Shown here in pieces: positions 1 through 6,472 of a stretch of DNA of 9,111 bases. The notes beneath the pieces were generated by a model. That model worked only from the letters and a program-made list of their open reading frames with translations. It had not been told where the DNA came from and searched no databases. The stretch's first letter is position 1. Every line of letters starts with the position of its first letter. The DNA comes from Pseudomonadota bacterium (GTDB taxonomy: Bacteria > Pseudomonadota > Gammaproteobacteria > Xanthomonadales > Xanthomonadaceae), in the NCBI GenBank assembly GCA_023461075.1, contig JAEWNY010000102.1, forward strand, positions 1 to 9,111, in the 5' to 3' direction. The position numbers and the translations under genes are program-made.

Positions 1-351
1 TACATCTTCCTCGGCGGTCGGCAGACGCGCAGGCGCCCGGATGGCGCTTTCTACCACCCGGGTGCACGGCCGGACGAGATCCGCGACCTGATCGTCGATG
101 GTCTGGCCGCCGCCGGCGCGGTCAACATCCGTACCGAGAACCTGCGCCCCGCCACCTTTGGCCTGCATGAGGGCGTGCGTTTCGAGATGCGCCTTGCCAA
201 CGAGGAAGGGCTTGAGTACCAGGCGATGGCCGCGGCGTTCGAGCACGACCGGCAACTGGCGCTGGCGATCTTCATGGCACCTTCCGAGTACTACTATCCG
301 CGCGATGCCGCCAAGGTCGATCGCATGCTCTCGACCCTGCGCTGGAAGTGA
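1..351 (+). CDS. Uncharacterised protein, C-terminal part (5' end outside window)
   Basis: An open frame runs from the first base of the window to a TGA at 349-351, giving 116 residues; the start codon lies upstream of the window. Codons mostly end in G or C and the composition is protein-like, with alternating acidic and hydrophobic stretches and no low-complexity arginine or serine runs, so this is the real frame here. Visible features are an aromatic strand-like segment near the C-terminus (residues about 88-101, FMAPSEYYYPRD inside it) and a terminal amphipathic stretch ending in LRWK. The fragment loosely resembles short exported or lipoprotein-type hypothetical proteins of Xanthomonadaceae and sphingomonads, but I do not recognise a named family. 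No signal peptide can be assessed because the N-terminus is missing. Function unknown. I see no convincing terminator directly after the stop. Confidence 0.75.
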   Translation, partial: YIFLGGRQTRRRPDGAFYHPGARPDEIRDLIVDGLAAAGAVNIRTENLRPATFGLHEGVRFEMRLANEEGLEYQAMAAAFEHDRQLALAIFMAPSEYYYPRDAAKVDRMLSTLRWK

Positions 352-588
352 GCCGCGCTCGGCGCAGCAGCGTCAACGCCAGCCACGGCGTCGCGGACGA
401 CAGCAGAACGCCGATCTTGTAGGCGGCCATGGCGGCGGACTGAATCGCATCAAATTGCCCACCTGCCCACGTGAGCCGGGGCGAATGCAGGTTGAACCAC
501 CGCTCACGCCGCAGCGCGAATACCGCGAAACCCCAGCGCCAACACGCCATCGTTCAACAGCGCGCACACGCCGAGCCGGTTGCGCAGG
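352..588. other. Intergenic spacer between convergent genes; no convincing gene
   Basis: This stretch separates the plus-strand partial gene from the minus-strand lipoprotein gene, so both genes end here. I see no strong hairpin followed by a T-tract for either strand. A minus-strand frame starting at 550 has fairly codon-like third positions and a hydrophobic segment (about IGVLLSSATPWLALTLL), but it runs into the coding end of the gene at 1-351 and has no clear ribosome-binding site. I treat it as uncertain and do not call it. A short palindrome (gccatggc) lies near 425-435. Confidence 0.5.
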
Positions 589-1452
589 TCATCGATAGTC
601 GCCTTCCTCCTCTTCCGCTGACGGCTGTGGATAGTTCTCGTCGATGTACTTCAACCAGTCGCCATAGGCCTTCTGCAGGCATTCGCCGCTGCTGCAGGCA
701 TCCAGCTGCTTCGAGGCCGCGGCTTGTGTGGTCGACGCATCGACATTGCGCGCCCTGAGCGCGTCGAAGAGCGCGGCCAGTCGTCGATCAAGGCCACGCA
801 GGCCTTCGTCCTTGCACACCGTTCGACTTCGGAAATCGGTGCCGTTGCTGCAATCGACCCGGCTCGGGAAATTCGCCGTCGCAGGCTTCGCGGCGGGAGG
901 CACGTCACCGATTGCGGTCGACAACATCGGCACTTCCAGCGCCTCGTTCATCTGGTCCATGTCCCGCCGGGTCAGGCGACGCACGGGGCGCAGTGTCTGG
1001 TAGCGGCCATCGGCATAGGTCACGCGCAGATCGTAGCCGCCGCCTTCAACGCCCTCGGGCGATGGCACCAACTGGAAGGTGAGCCGCTCCTTGACCGGTG
1101 ATTCGCGGAAGTAGAACGTCGCGGTGCGCTCGAGTGGGTCGACATCCTCGGTGAGCACATCCAGCCCGATGCCATCGCGGGTGATGTCCATGTGGGTGTC
1201 GACCACATGGCCCAGCATGTACACGGTTTCTGGCCGGCCCGCCGCGGTCTGGTCCGTACTCGCCCAGACGCCGCCCAATGACGCGATCAGGTCGAACCTG
1301 GCCGATTCGTCGGCCTCTTCCTGGGTCATGGTCGCTTCGTCATCGACCGCAACGGCATCGGCATCCTCGCGCGGTTTGCAGGCGGCGAGTGCAAGCAGCA
1401 GCAATATCGATACCAGCCACCCGCGAAGCATTCCACGATGATCCCGACCCAT
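589..1452 (-). CDS. Lipoprotein with LprI/DUF1311-like C-terminal domain
   Basis: The 287-residue product begins with a basic N-region (MGRDHRGMLRG), a hydrophobic core (about residues 12-24) and a lipobox L-A-A-C with the lipidated cysteine at 25. It should therefore be processed by signal peptidase II and anchored in the periplasm or outer membrane. After an acidic linker (about 28-50) comes a region of unknown fold (about 55-185). The C-terminal part (about 198-275) holds four cysteines, C201, C213, C253 and C258, in a DC...VC...L..LD..L...AC....CL...Y pattern like lysozyme-inhibitor LprI N-terminal/DUF1311 domains. Family assignment is by pattern only, and the usual Q-W-R signature is degenerate. 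Lysozyme inhibition is thus possible but unproven. The start at 1452 was chosen because AAGGGGAG lies just upstream; an internal ATG at 1431 lacks this and would shorten the N-region. It is the last gene of a minus-strand run behind the cyclophilin gene, 101 bases away, and may have its own promoter. Confidence 0.85.
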   Translation of the reverse strand: MGRDHRGMLRGWLVSILLLLALAACKPREDADAVAVDDEATMTQEEADESARFDLIASLGGVWASTDQTAAGRPETVYMLGHVVDTHMDITRDGIGLDVLTEDVDPLERTATFYFRESPVKERLTFQLVPSPEGVEGGGYDLRVTYADGRYQTLRPVRRLTRRDMDQMNEALEVPMLSTAIGDVPPAAKPATANFPSRVDCSNGTDFRSRTVCKDEGLRGLDRRLAALFDALRARNVDASTTQAAASKQLDACSSGECLQKAYGDWLKYIDENYPQPSAEEEEGDYR

Positions 1453-1483
1453 GGCTCCCCTTCCCCATCTGCGCGATTCGGGC

Positions 1484-1489
1484 AGGATA
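1484..1489 (-). promoter_or_regulatory. Candidate extended -10 box for the lipoprotein gene
   Basis: Read on the minus strand this is TATCCT preceded by TGC, an extended -10 arrangement (TG-n-TATCCT). It would place the transcription start near 1477 and give a leader of about 25 bases before the ATG at 1452, which fits the ribosome-binding site. No good -35 hexamer lies 16-18 bases upstream; that position is occupied by an inverted repeat. Assignment is by motif only. Confidence 0.4.
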
Positions 1490-1506
1490 GCAACAGGGCC
1501 GCGGCC

Positions 1507-1524
1507 GAGGATCGGTTGATCCTC
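1507..1524. repeat. Perfect 7-bp inverted repeat (GAGGATC-ggtt-GATCCTC)
   Basis: The arms 1507-1513 and 1518-1524 are exact reverse complements around a 4-base loop. The element lies 30 bases past the cyclophilin stop codon and about 17 bases upstream of the candidate -10 box of the lipoprotein gene. It could be a hairpin at the end of the cyclophilin transcript, although no T-tract follows on the minus strand, or an operator covering the -35 position of the lipoprotein promoter. The sequence alone does not decide between these. Confidence 0.5.
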
Positions 1525-1553
1525 CTGCACACAGCCCCGTGGATTGATCCGAA

Positions 1554-2048
1554 TCAGGCGGAGAGGATCTTGTTCCACTCCTCGACGCGCTCGGCCTTGG
1601 CTGCGAGTGCAGCGTCGGCATCGCCTTCGATCCTGATCGACTTGATCGCGTCGCCCTGGGTCACGGCATCGACCACGTCCTGCCCTTCCAGCACCTGGCC
1701 GAACACGGTGTGCTTGCCGTCCAGCCAGCCGGTCTTGATGTGGGTGATGAAGAACTGGCTGCCATTGGTATTGGGGCCGGCGTTGGCCATCGACAGCGAA
1801 CCACGCTGGTGCGGCACGCCGTTGCGGGTCTCGTCCTCGAACTTGTAACCGGGGCCACCGGTGCCGCGACCCTGCGGGCAACCGCCCTGGATCATGAAGT
1901 CGTTGATGACGCGGTGGAAATTGAGCCCGTCGTAATAGCCGCGCTTGGCCAGGTTGACGAAGTTGGCGACGGTCAGCGGCGCCTTGTCCGGGTACAACTC
2001 CAGCTTGATCGGGCCGCGGTCGGTGTCGATGGTGGCGGTGAGGGACAT
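1554..2048 (-). CDS. ppiB: Cytosolic cyclophilin-type peptidyl-prolyl cis-trans isomerase
   Basis: This 164-residue protein catalyses cis-trans isomerisation of peptide bonds before proline and assists protein folding. It has no signal peptide, so it should act in the cytoplasm like E. coli PpiB, which has the same length. Visible cyclophilin motifs, in order, are FHRVINDFMIQGG (44-56, catalytic R46 with F51, M52 and Q54), the GRGTGGPGYKFEDE segment (60-73), SMANAGPNTNGSQFFI (86-101) and WLDGKHTVFGQV (108-119). Trp108 matches the cyclosporin-contacting tryptophan of human cyclophilin A. A short helical tail (about 146-164, AALAAKAERVEEW) follows the core. The start at 2048 is supported by an AGGAG six bases upstream; longer in-frame extension has no such site. 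The gene lies 23 bases after the small membrane-protein gene and is probably cotranscribed with it. Assignment to the family is secure; the ppiB symbol rests on length and predicted location. Confidence 0.93.
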   Translation of the reverse strand: MSLTATIDTDRGPIKLELYPDKAPLTVANFVNLAKRGYYDGLNFHRVINDFMIQGGCPQGRGTGGPGYKFEDETRNGVPHQRGSLSMANAGPNTNGSQFFITHIKTGWLDGKHTVFGQVLEGQDVVDAVTQGDAIKSIRIEGDADAALAAKAERVEEWNKILSA

Positions 2049-2071
2049 CGAAATCTCCTGTGCAGTGAAGC

Positions 2072-2314
2072 TCAGCCCTTGCGGCTGGCCTTGGAACGGA
2101 CGAAGAACATCGTCATCCCCAGCAACATGGCGATGCCACCGGAGATGATCAAGGGCCAGGCCAGCGCAGGCGAGAGGCCGACATCGGCCGCCGCTACCGG
2201 TGCGAACTTGGCGAAAACGCCAATCGCCAGGAGGCCGGTCCCGACCGCGTCCAGCGCCAGCCATCCTAGCGGCAGGCTCTTGCGGGGACTGGCTTCTTGG
2301 TTGTGCATGGGCAT
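2072..2314 (-). CDS. Small two-helix membrane protein
   Basis: The predicted 80-residue protein has a short polar N-terminus (MPMHNQEASPRK), a hydrophobic helix about residues 17-38, a small loop, and a second helix about 49-71 (LAWPLIISGGIAMLLGMTMFF). It ends in a strongly basic tail (VRSKASRKG). By the positive-inside rule both ends should face the cytoplasm, making it a small hairpin inner-membrane protein. The layout recalls DUF1418-type small membrane proteins, but I cannot confirm that. Its stop codon is 23 bases before the cyclophilin start, suggesting a two-gene transcript. Two in-frame ATGs, at 2314 and 2308, are possible starts; only a weak AGG lies before the first. No function is recognised. 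Confidence 0.65.
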   Translation of the reverse strand: MPMHNQEASPRKSLPLGWLALDAVGTGLLAIGVFAKFAPVAAADVGLSPALAWPLIISGGIAMLLGMTMFFVRSKASRKG

Positions 2315-2392
2315 CGCCTGCGCGGCCGGGCCGCCACCCTAGCACGGAGATTGGGACCAAGAGCCGGTCATGCCGCAACGCAGCGAGCCGCG

Positions 2393-2398
2393 TATAAT
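2393..2398 (+). promoter_or_regulatory. Consensus -10 box (TATAAT) upstream of typA
   Basis: A perfect TATAAT lies 48 bases upstream of the typA ATG in otherwise GC-rich DNA. It would give a transcription start near 2405 and a leader of about 40 bases. No good TTGACA-like hexamer stands 16-18 bases upstream; the bases there are close to atgccg. The promoter may depend on its -10 box or on an activator. Opposite it, on the minus strand, TGCTAGGGT (2344-2336) is a weak candidate extended -10 for the small membrane-protein gene. Confidence 0.6.
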
Positions 2399-2422
2399 CG
2401 CCCGCTTCCTTCCGCTACCGTT

Positions 2423-2439
2423 GGCCGCGCTCCGCGGCC
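2423..2439 (+). promoter_or_regulatory. GC-only hairpin in the typA leader
   Basis: The arms GGCCGCG (2423-2429) and CGCGGCC (2433-2439) are perfect complements around a 3-base loop (CTC). The hairpin ends 7 bases before the typA start codon and occupies the place of a Shine-Dalgarno sequence; no purine-rich ribosome-binding site is visible nearby. It lies inside the leader predicted from the TATAAT box, so it may limit ribosome access or respond to temperature or a protein. The pairing is seen directly; any regulatory role is inference. Confidence 0.5.
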
Positions 2440-2446
2440 TGTTCGC

Positions 2447-4291
2447 ATGTCCATCCAGAACCTCCGCAACATCGCCATCGTCGCCCACGTCGACCACGGC
2501 AAGACCACCCTCGTCGACCAGCTGCTCAAGCAATCCGACACCTTCGACGAGCGCACGGTGCTGGCCGACCGCGTGATGGACAGCGGCGACATCGAGAAGG
2601 AACGCGGCATCACCATCCTCTCGAAGAACACCGCGATCAAGTGGAAATCGCCGGAGGGCGAGGAGTTCCGCATCAACATCGTCGATACCCCGGGCCACGC
2701 CGACTTCGGTGGCGAGGTGGAGCGCGTGCTGTCGATGGTCGATTCGGTGCTGATCCTGGTCGATGCGATGGACGGACCGATGCCGCAGACGCGCTTCGTG
2801 ACGCAGAAGGCGTTCGCGATGGGCTTCAAGCCGATCGTCGTGGTCAACAAGGTCGACCGCCCCGGTGCGCGGCCCTCCTGGGTGCTGGACCAGACCTTCG
2901 ACCTGTTCGATCGTCTCGGCGCGACCGACGAGCAGCTCGATTTCCCGGTCGTCTATGCGTCAGGCCTGAACGGTTACGCAGGCATGGACGAATCCGTGCG
3001 CGAAGGCGACATGACGCCGCTCTACCAGACCATCATCAACCACGTGCCCGTCCCGCCGGTCAGCGAGGAAGGTCCGTTCCAGATGCGCGTCACCAGCCTG
3101 GACTACAACAACTACGTCGGCGTGATCGGCGTTGGTCGCATCCAGCGCGGCAAGGTGAAGACCAACCAGCAGGTCACGGTGATCGGCACCGACGGCAAGA
3201 CCCGCAACGGCAAGGTGCTTCAGGTGCTGGGCTTCATGGGTCTGGATCGCATCGAAGTGCCGGAAGCGCAGGCCGGCGACATCATCGCCTTCTCCGGCAT
3301 CGAGGGCCTGGGCATCTCCGAAACCATCTGTGATCCGGCTGCCGTCGAGCAGCTGCCGGTGCTGTCGGTGGACGAGCCGACGATCTCGATGACCTTCCAG
3401 GTCAACGACTCGCCGTTCGCCGGCGTCAAGGATCGTTCCGGCGGCAAGTTCCTCACCAGCCGCCAGCTGCGCGACCGCCTGACCCGCGAGACCGCGCACA
3501 ACGTCGCGCTGAAGGTCGAGGACACCGGTGATGCCGACAAGTTCAAGGTCAGCGGCCGCGGCGAATTGCACCTGTCGATCCTGATCGAGACGATGCGCCG
3601 CGAAGGCTACGAGCTGGCCGTGTCGCGTCCGGAAGTGATCATGCGCGAGATCGATGGGCAGATGCAGGAGCCGTACGAGCAACTCGTCGTCGATCTCGAA
3701 GAGCAGTTCCAGGGCGGAGTGATGGGTCGCCTGGGTGAACGCAAGGCGCTGCTGCAGAACATGGAGCCCGATGGCAAGGGTCGCGTGCGCATGGAGTTCA
3801 TCATCCCGGCGCGCGGGCTGATCGGCTTCCAGACGGAGTTCCGCACCCTGACCGCTGGCACCGGCCTGCTGTTCCACGTGTTCGATCACTACGGCCCGAA
3901 GGCCGATGGCGCGATCGGCCAGCGCCAGAACGGCGTGCTGATTTCCAACGGCACCGGCCCCTCGCCGGCCTATGCGCAGATCGCCATGCAGGAACGCGGC
4001 CGCCTCTTCATCGAGCCGGGCGAGGAAATCTACGAAGGCCAGATCGTCGGCATCAACGCCAAAGACAATGACCTCACCGTCAATGCCCTGCGCGGAAAGC
4101 AGCTGACCAACTTCCGTGCATCGGGCACCGACAAGGACGAGGGCCTGATCCCGGCGATCAAGTTCTCGCTGGAACAGGCGCTGGAATTCATCGACGACGA
4201 CGAACTGGTGGAAGTGACGCCGCGCCAGATCCGGCTGCGCAAGAAGTTCCGCACCGAGAACGACCGCAAGCGCGCCAGCCGCGCTGCCTGA
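2447..4291 (+). CDS. typA: Ribosome-associated translational GTPase TypA/BipA
   Basis: The 614-residue product is a full-length TypA/BipA (E. coli: 607), a cytosolic GTPase of the EF-G/LepA family that binds ribosomes and supports 50S assembly and growth at low temperature. The G domain shows G1 AHVDHGKTT (13-21), G2 around ERGITI (52-57), G3 DTPGH (80-84) and G4 NKVD (134-137), with YASGLNG probably forming G5. After a beta-barrel domain II, the EF-G-like domain has GRGELHLSILIETMRREGYE, followed by the BipA-specific C-terminal domain (IIPARGLIGFQTEFRTLTAG and after) and a basic tail. The start at 2447 begins MSIQNLRNIAIVAHVDHGK, as usual for the family. The frame stays open upstream to 2297, but that would cross the promoter and is arginine-rich, so it is rejected. 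It has its own promoter and a structured leader. The DUF2127 gene follows 37 bases after its stop with no clear terminator. Confidence 0.97.
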   Translation: MSIQNLRNIAIVAHVDHGKTTLVDQLLKQSDTFDERTVLADRVMDSGDIEKERGITILSKNTAIKWKSPEGEEFRINIVDTPGHADFGGEVERVLSMVDSVLILVDAMDGPMPQTRFVTQKAFAMGFKPIVVVNKVDRPGARPSWVLDQTFDLFDRLGATDEQLDFPVVYASGLNGYAGMDESVREGDMTPLYQTIINHVPVPPVSEEGPFQMRVTSLDYNNYVGVIGVGRIQRGKVKTNQQVTVIGTDGKTRNGKVLQVLGFMGLDRIEVPEAQAGDIIAFSGIEGLGISETICDPAAVEQLPVLSVDEPTISMTFQVNDSPFAGVKDRSGGKFLTSRQLRDRLTRETAHNVALKVEDTGDADKFKVSGRGELHLSILIETMRREGYELAVSRPEVIMREIDGQMQEPYEQLVVDLEEQFQGGVMGRLGERKALLQNMEPDGKGRVRMEFIIPARGLIGFQTEFRTLTAGTGLLFHVFDHYGPKADGAIGQRQNGVLISNGTGPSPAYAQIAMQERGRLFIEPGEEIYEGQIVGINAKDNDLTVNALRGKQLTNFRASGTDKDEGLIPAIKFSLEQALEFIDDDELVEVTPRQIRLRKKFRTENDRKRASRAA

Positions 4292-4328
4292 GCTTTAAAG
4301 CGGGCGTCCGCATCGTCATCTGCAAACG

Positions 4329-4817
4329 ATGGACCGCGACGCCCGCCCCGAAGGCCCCTACAACACGGATCCGCACGCGCATCCGGGACTGCATGCGATC
4401 GCCGTGATCGAGATGGCGAAAGGCGCGCTCGCGCTGCTCGCCGCCAGCGGCCTGGAGATCCTCGGGCCGGCGCCGTTGCAGCGCTGGCTGCATGCGCTGA
4501 TCCAGCATTTCCAGCTGGACCCGGCCAGCGGCGTCACCGGCTGGCTGGCGCATGCGATCAACCCGACCGGCATCCACATCGCCGCGGGCATCGCCGCGCT
4601 CTACGGCGTGCTGCACCTGCTCGAAGGCTGGGGCCTGTGGCGGGCGAAGGCCTGGGCCTCGTGGCTGGGCGCATTGTCCGCCGCGGCCTACCTGCCGTTC
4701 GACGTCACCGCGTTCTTCACCCATCGGCACTGGCTTGAAGCGGTCGCGGTGATCGTCAACCTGATCGTGGTCTGGGTGCTGGCGCGCGATCTGTTCAGGC
4801 GCCGCAGCCAAGACTGA
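4329..4817 (+). CDS. DUF2127 family membrane protein
   Basis: The 162-residue product matches the pattern of DUF2127, a bacterial integral membrane family without known function. After a polar N-terminus (1-20) there are four likely transmembrane segments, about 22-46, 81-104, 107-128 and 136-156. Family-like features are the HFQLDP stretch after the first helix (60-65), the LYGVLHLLEGWGLW segment (91-104) in which a glutamate sits inside a helix, the AWASWLGALSAAAYLPFD segment (108-125), and the basic C-terminus FRRRSQD. The start at 4329 has no visible Shine-Dalgarno sequence; a shorter form is possible but would lose only polar residues. It sits 37 bases behind typA and ahead of the amidase gene on the same strand, so all three may share a transcript. 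No substrate or partner can be inferred. Family assignment is from remembered pattern, fairly confident. Confidence 0.85.
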   Translation: MDRDARPEGPYNTDPHAHPGLHAIAVIEMAKGALALLAASGLEILGPAPLQRWLHALIQHFQLDPASGVTGWLAHAINPTGIHIAAGIAALYGVLHLLEGWGLWRAKAWASWLGALSAAAYLPFDVTAFFTHRHWLEAVAVIVNLIVVWVLARDLFRRRSQD

Positions 4818-4847
4818 GCGCGCGTTTGCAGTAGACGGGGATCGGCG

Positions 4848-4863
4848 CGATGCTTCGGCATCG
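4848..4863 (+). promoter_or_regulatory. cUUCGg tetraloop hairpin before the amidase gene
   Basis: CGATGC (4848-4853) and GCATCG (4858-4863) pair perfectly around TTCG, closed by a C-G pair, which makes the unusually stable cUUCGg tetraloop. A G-U pair could extend it by one. It lies between the DUF2127 stop codon and the preferred amidase start at 4883. The alternative amidase ATG at 4850 is inside its 5' arm. No T-tract follows, so it is not a typical terminator; it may stabilise or attenuate the transcript. Confidence 0.5.
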
Positions 4864-4882
4864 TCCGCTCGCCGAGCCTGCC

Positions 4883-6463
4883 ATGCGCCTCCTCGCCTTC
4901 GCCTTCTGCCTGCTCGTCTTCCCGGATGCCGCGCTGGCGCAGGCCGCGGAAGATCGACGCTTTCCGCTTCCGGAACTGGCCGAAGCCGACATCGCGAGCC
5001 TGCAGGCGCGGATGCAATCGGGCCAGCTGTCATCCGGAGCGTTGACGCGCGGCTACCTCACGCGGATCGCCGCGATCGACGATGCCGGTCCACGCCTCGA
5101 TGCCGTGATCGAACTCAATCCCGATGCGATGGCTGATGCGCGCCGTCTCGACGACGAACGCCGTGCCGGCCAACTGCGCGGTCCGCTACATGGCATTCCG
5201 GTTCTGCTGAAGGACAACATCGATGCCGTGCCGATGGCGAATTCCGCCGGTTCGCTGGCGCTCGCCGACCATCGTCCCAAGACCGATGCCTTCCTGGTCA
5301 AGCGCCTGCGCGAGGCCGGCGCGGTGATCCTCGGCAAGACCAACCTGAGCGAATGGGCGAACTTCCGTTCCACCCGTTCCAGTTCGGGCTGGAGCTCGCG
5401 CGGCGGCCAGACCCGCAACCCGTACGCGCTGGACCGCTCGCCCTGTGGCTCCAGCGCCGGTACCGGCAGCGCGATCGCCGCCGGCCTCGCGGTGGTCGGC
5501 ATCGGCACCGAGACCGATGGCAGCATCATCTGTCCTTCCGCGGTTGCCGCCCTGGTCGGGCTGAAACCTACCGTCGGCCTGGTCAGTCGCGGCGGCATCA
5601 TCCCGATTTCCTCATCGCAGGACACTGCCGGAACGATGACCCGCAACGTGCGCGATGCCGCGCTGCTGCTGCAGGTGCTTGCCGCGCGCGATCCCGCCGA
5701 CCAGGCAGATGCCCTCCCCGGCCGGCCCGCTGCCGCGCCGGATTATCTGCGTGGCCTGCGCCGCGACGCACTCACGGGTGCGCGGATCGGCGTGTTGCGC
5801 GATGCGCGAGGCAAGCAGCCGGATGTCGACGCGGCCTTCGTGCGTGCGCTCGATGTGCTGCGCGCGCAGGGCGCGGTACTGGTCGATGTCGAGATCGCCA
5901 CCGCCGGCCAGTGGGACGATGACGAGTACCAGGTGCTGCTGTACGAATTCAAGGACGGCTTGAACCGCTATCTCGCTGAAAGTGGCGCGCCCGTGGGTTC
6001 ACTCGGCGGCCTGATCGAATGGAACCGCGCGCATGCCGCCGAGGCGATGCCATGGTTCGGCCAGGAAATCTTCGAGGCCGCGCAGGCCAAGGGGCCGCTC
6101 AACGAGCGTGTGTATGCCGATGCGAAGCGCCGCATCCGCCAGGCTGCCGGCGCGCGCGGCATCGACGCCACGCTGGCCAGGGAGCGGCTTGATGCCATCG
6201 TGGCCCCGTCCATGTCGCCGGCATGGTTGATCGATCCGGTCAATGGCGACCACTTCACCTTCGCCGGTTATGGCGCGGCGGCGGTCGCCGGCACGCCCAG
6301 CCTGACCGTGCCGATGGGCGATGCGCACGGGCTGCCGATCGGCCTGCTGTTGATGGGCCCGGCGTGGAGCGAAGCCAGGTTGCTGGGCTACGGATTCGCC
6401 TTCGAACAAGCCACCCGCGCGCGCGCGTCGCCGCGTTACCTGCCGACGATCGGCAGCGAGTGA
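4883..6463 (+). CDS. Exported amidase-signature hydrolase, peptide amidase-like
   Basis: This 526-residue protein belongs to the amidase signature family and closely resembles, from memory, the peptide amidase (Pam) of Stenotrophomonas maltophilia, which removes the C-terminal amide from peptides. A signal peptide is seen at about 1-19 (MRLLAFAFCLLVFPDAALA), so it should be exported. The Ser-cisSer-Lys triad is intact: K110 in HGIPVLLKDN, S190 in CGSSAG, and nucleophile S214 in TETDGSI. The spacing agrees with the family, and the SEWANFR and GGQTRNPY segments also match Pam-like enzymes. The start at 4883 was chosen because it gives a compact signal peptide. An in-frame ATG at 4850 would add 11 residues including a glutamate, uses less typical codons and is buried in a stable hairpin. 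No strong ribosome-binding site is visible for either. It follows the DUF2127 gene on the same strand and ends 9 bases from the convergent DAHP synthase stop. The natural substrate is unknown; other amides are possible. Confidence 0.92.
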   Translation: MRLLAFAFCLLVFPDAALAQAAEDRRFPLPELAEADIASLQARMQSGQLSSGALTRGYLTRIAAIDDAGPRLDAVIELNPDAMADARRLDDERRAGQLRGPLHGIPVLLKDNIDAVPMANSAGSLALADHRPKTDAFLVKRLREAGAVILGKTNLSEWANFRSTRSSSGWSSRGGQTRNPYALDRSPCGSSAGTGSAIAAGLAVVGIGTETDGSIICPSAVAALVGLKPTVGLVSRGGIIPISSSQDTAGTMTRNVRDAALLLQVLAARDPADQADALPGRPAAAPDYLRGLRRDALTGARIGVLRDARGKQPDVDAAFVRALDVLRAQGAVLVDVEIATAGQWDDDEYQVLLYEFKDGLNRYLAESGAPVGSLGGLIEWNRAHAAEAMPWFGQEIFEAAQAKGPLNERVYADAKRRIRQAAGARGIDATLARERLDAIVAPSMSPAWLIDPVNGDHFTFAGYGAAAVAGTPSLTVPMGDAHGLPIGLLLMGPAWSEARLLGYGFAFEQATRARASPRYLPTIGSE

Positions 6464-6471
6464 TGGCTGCC
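6452..6471. repeat. Inverted repeat at the convergent gene ends
   Basis: GGCAGC (6452-6457) and GCTGCC (6466-6471) are perfect complements around an 8-base loop that contains the amidase stop codon. It sits exactly where the amidase and DAHP synthase genes meet tail to tail. No T-tract follows on either strand, so it is at most a weak bidirectional terminator or a 3'-end stabilising hairpin. A 6-bp repeat can occur by chance in GC-rich DNA. Confidence 0.3.
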
Positions 6472-6472
6472 C

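Noticed and set aside
98..598. Plus-strand frame over the first gene end and spacer
   Set aside because: It is proline/arginine/serine-rich and out of frame with the better gene at 1-351.
2297..2446. Upstream in-frame extension of typA by 50 residues
   Set aside because: It crosses the TATAAT box, is arginine-rich, and normal TypA begins at MSIQNLRNIAIVAHVDHGK.
2960..3889. Long minus-strand frame inside typA (309 residues)
   Set aside because: It lies antisense to conserved TypA codons; its H/D/L-rich composition is typical of a shadow frame in GC-rich genes, and no motif is recognised.
4188..5033. Minus-strand frame across the typA end, DUF2127 and amidase start
   Set aside because: It crosses three gene regions in antisense with arginine/alanine-rich composition; no family features.
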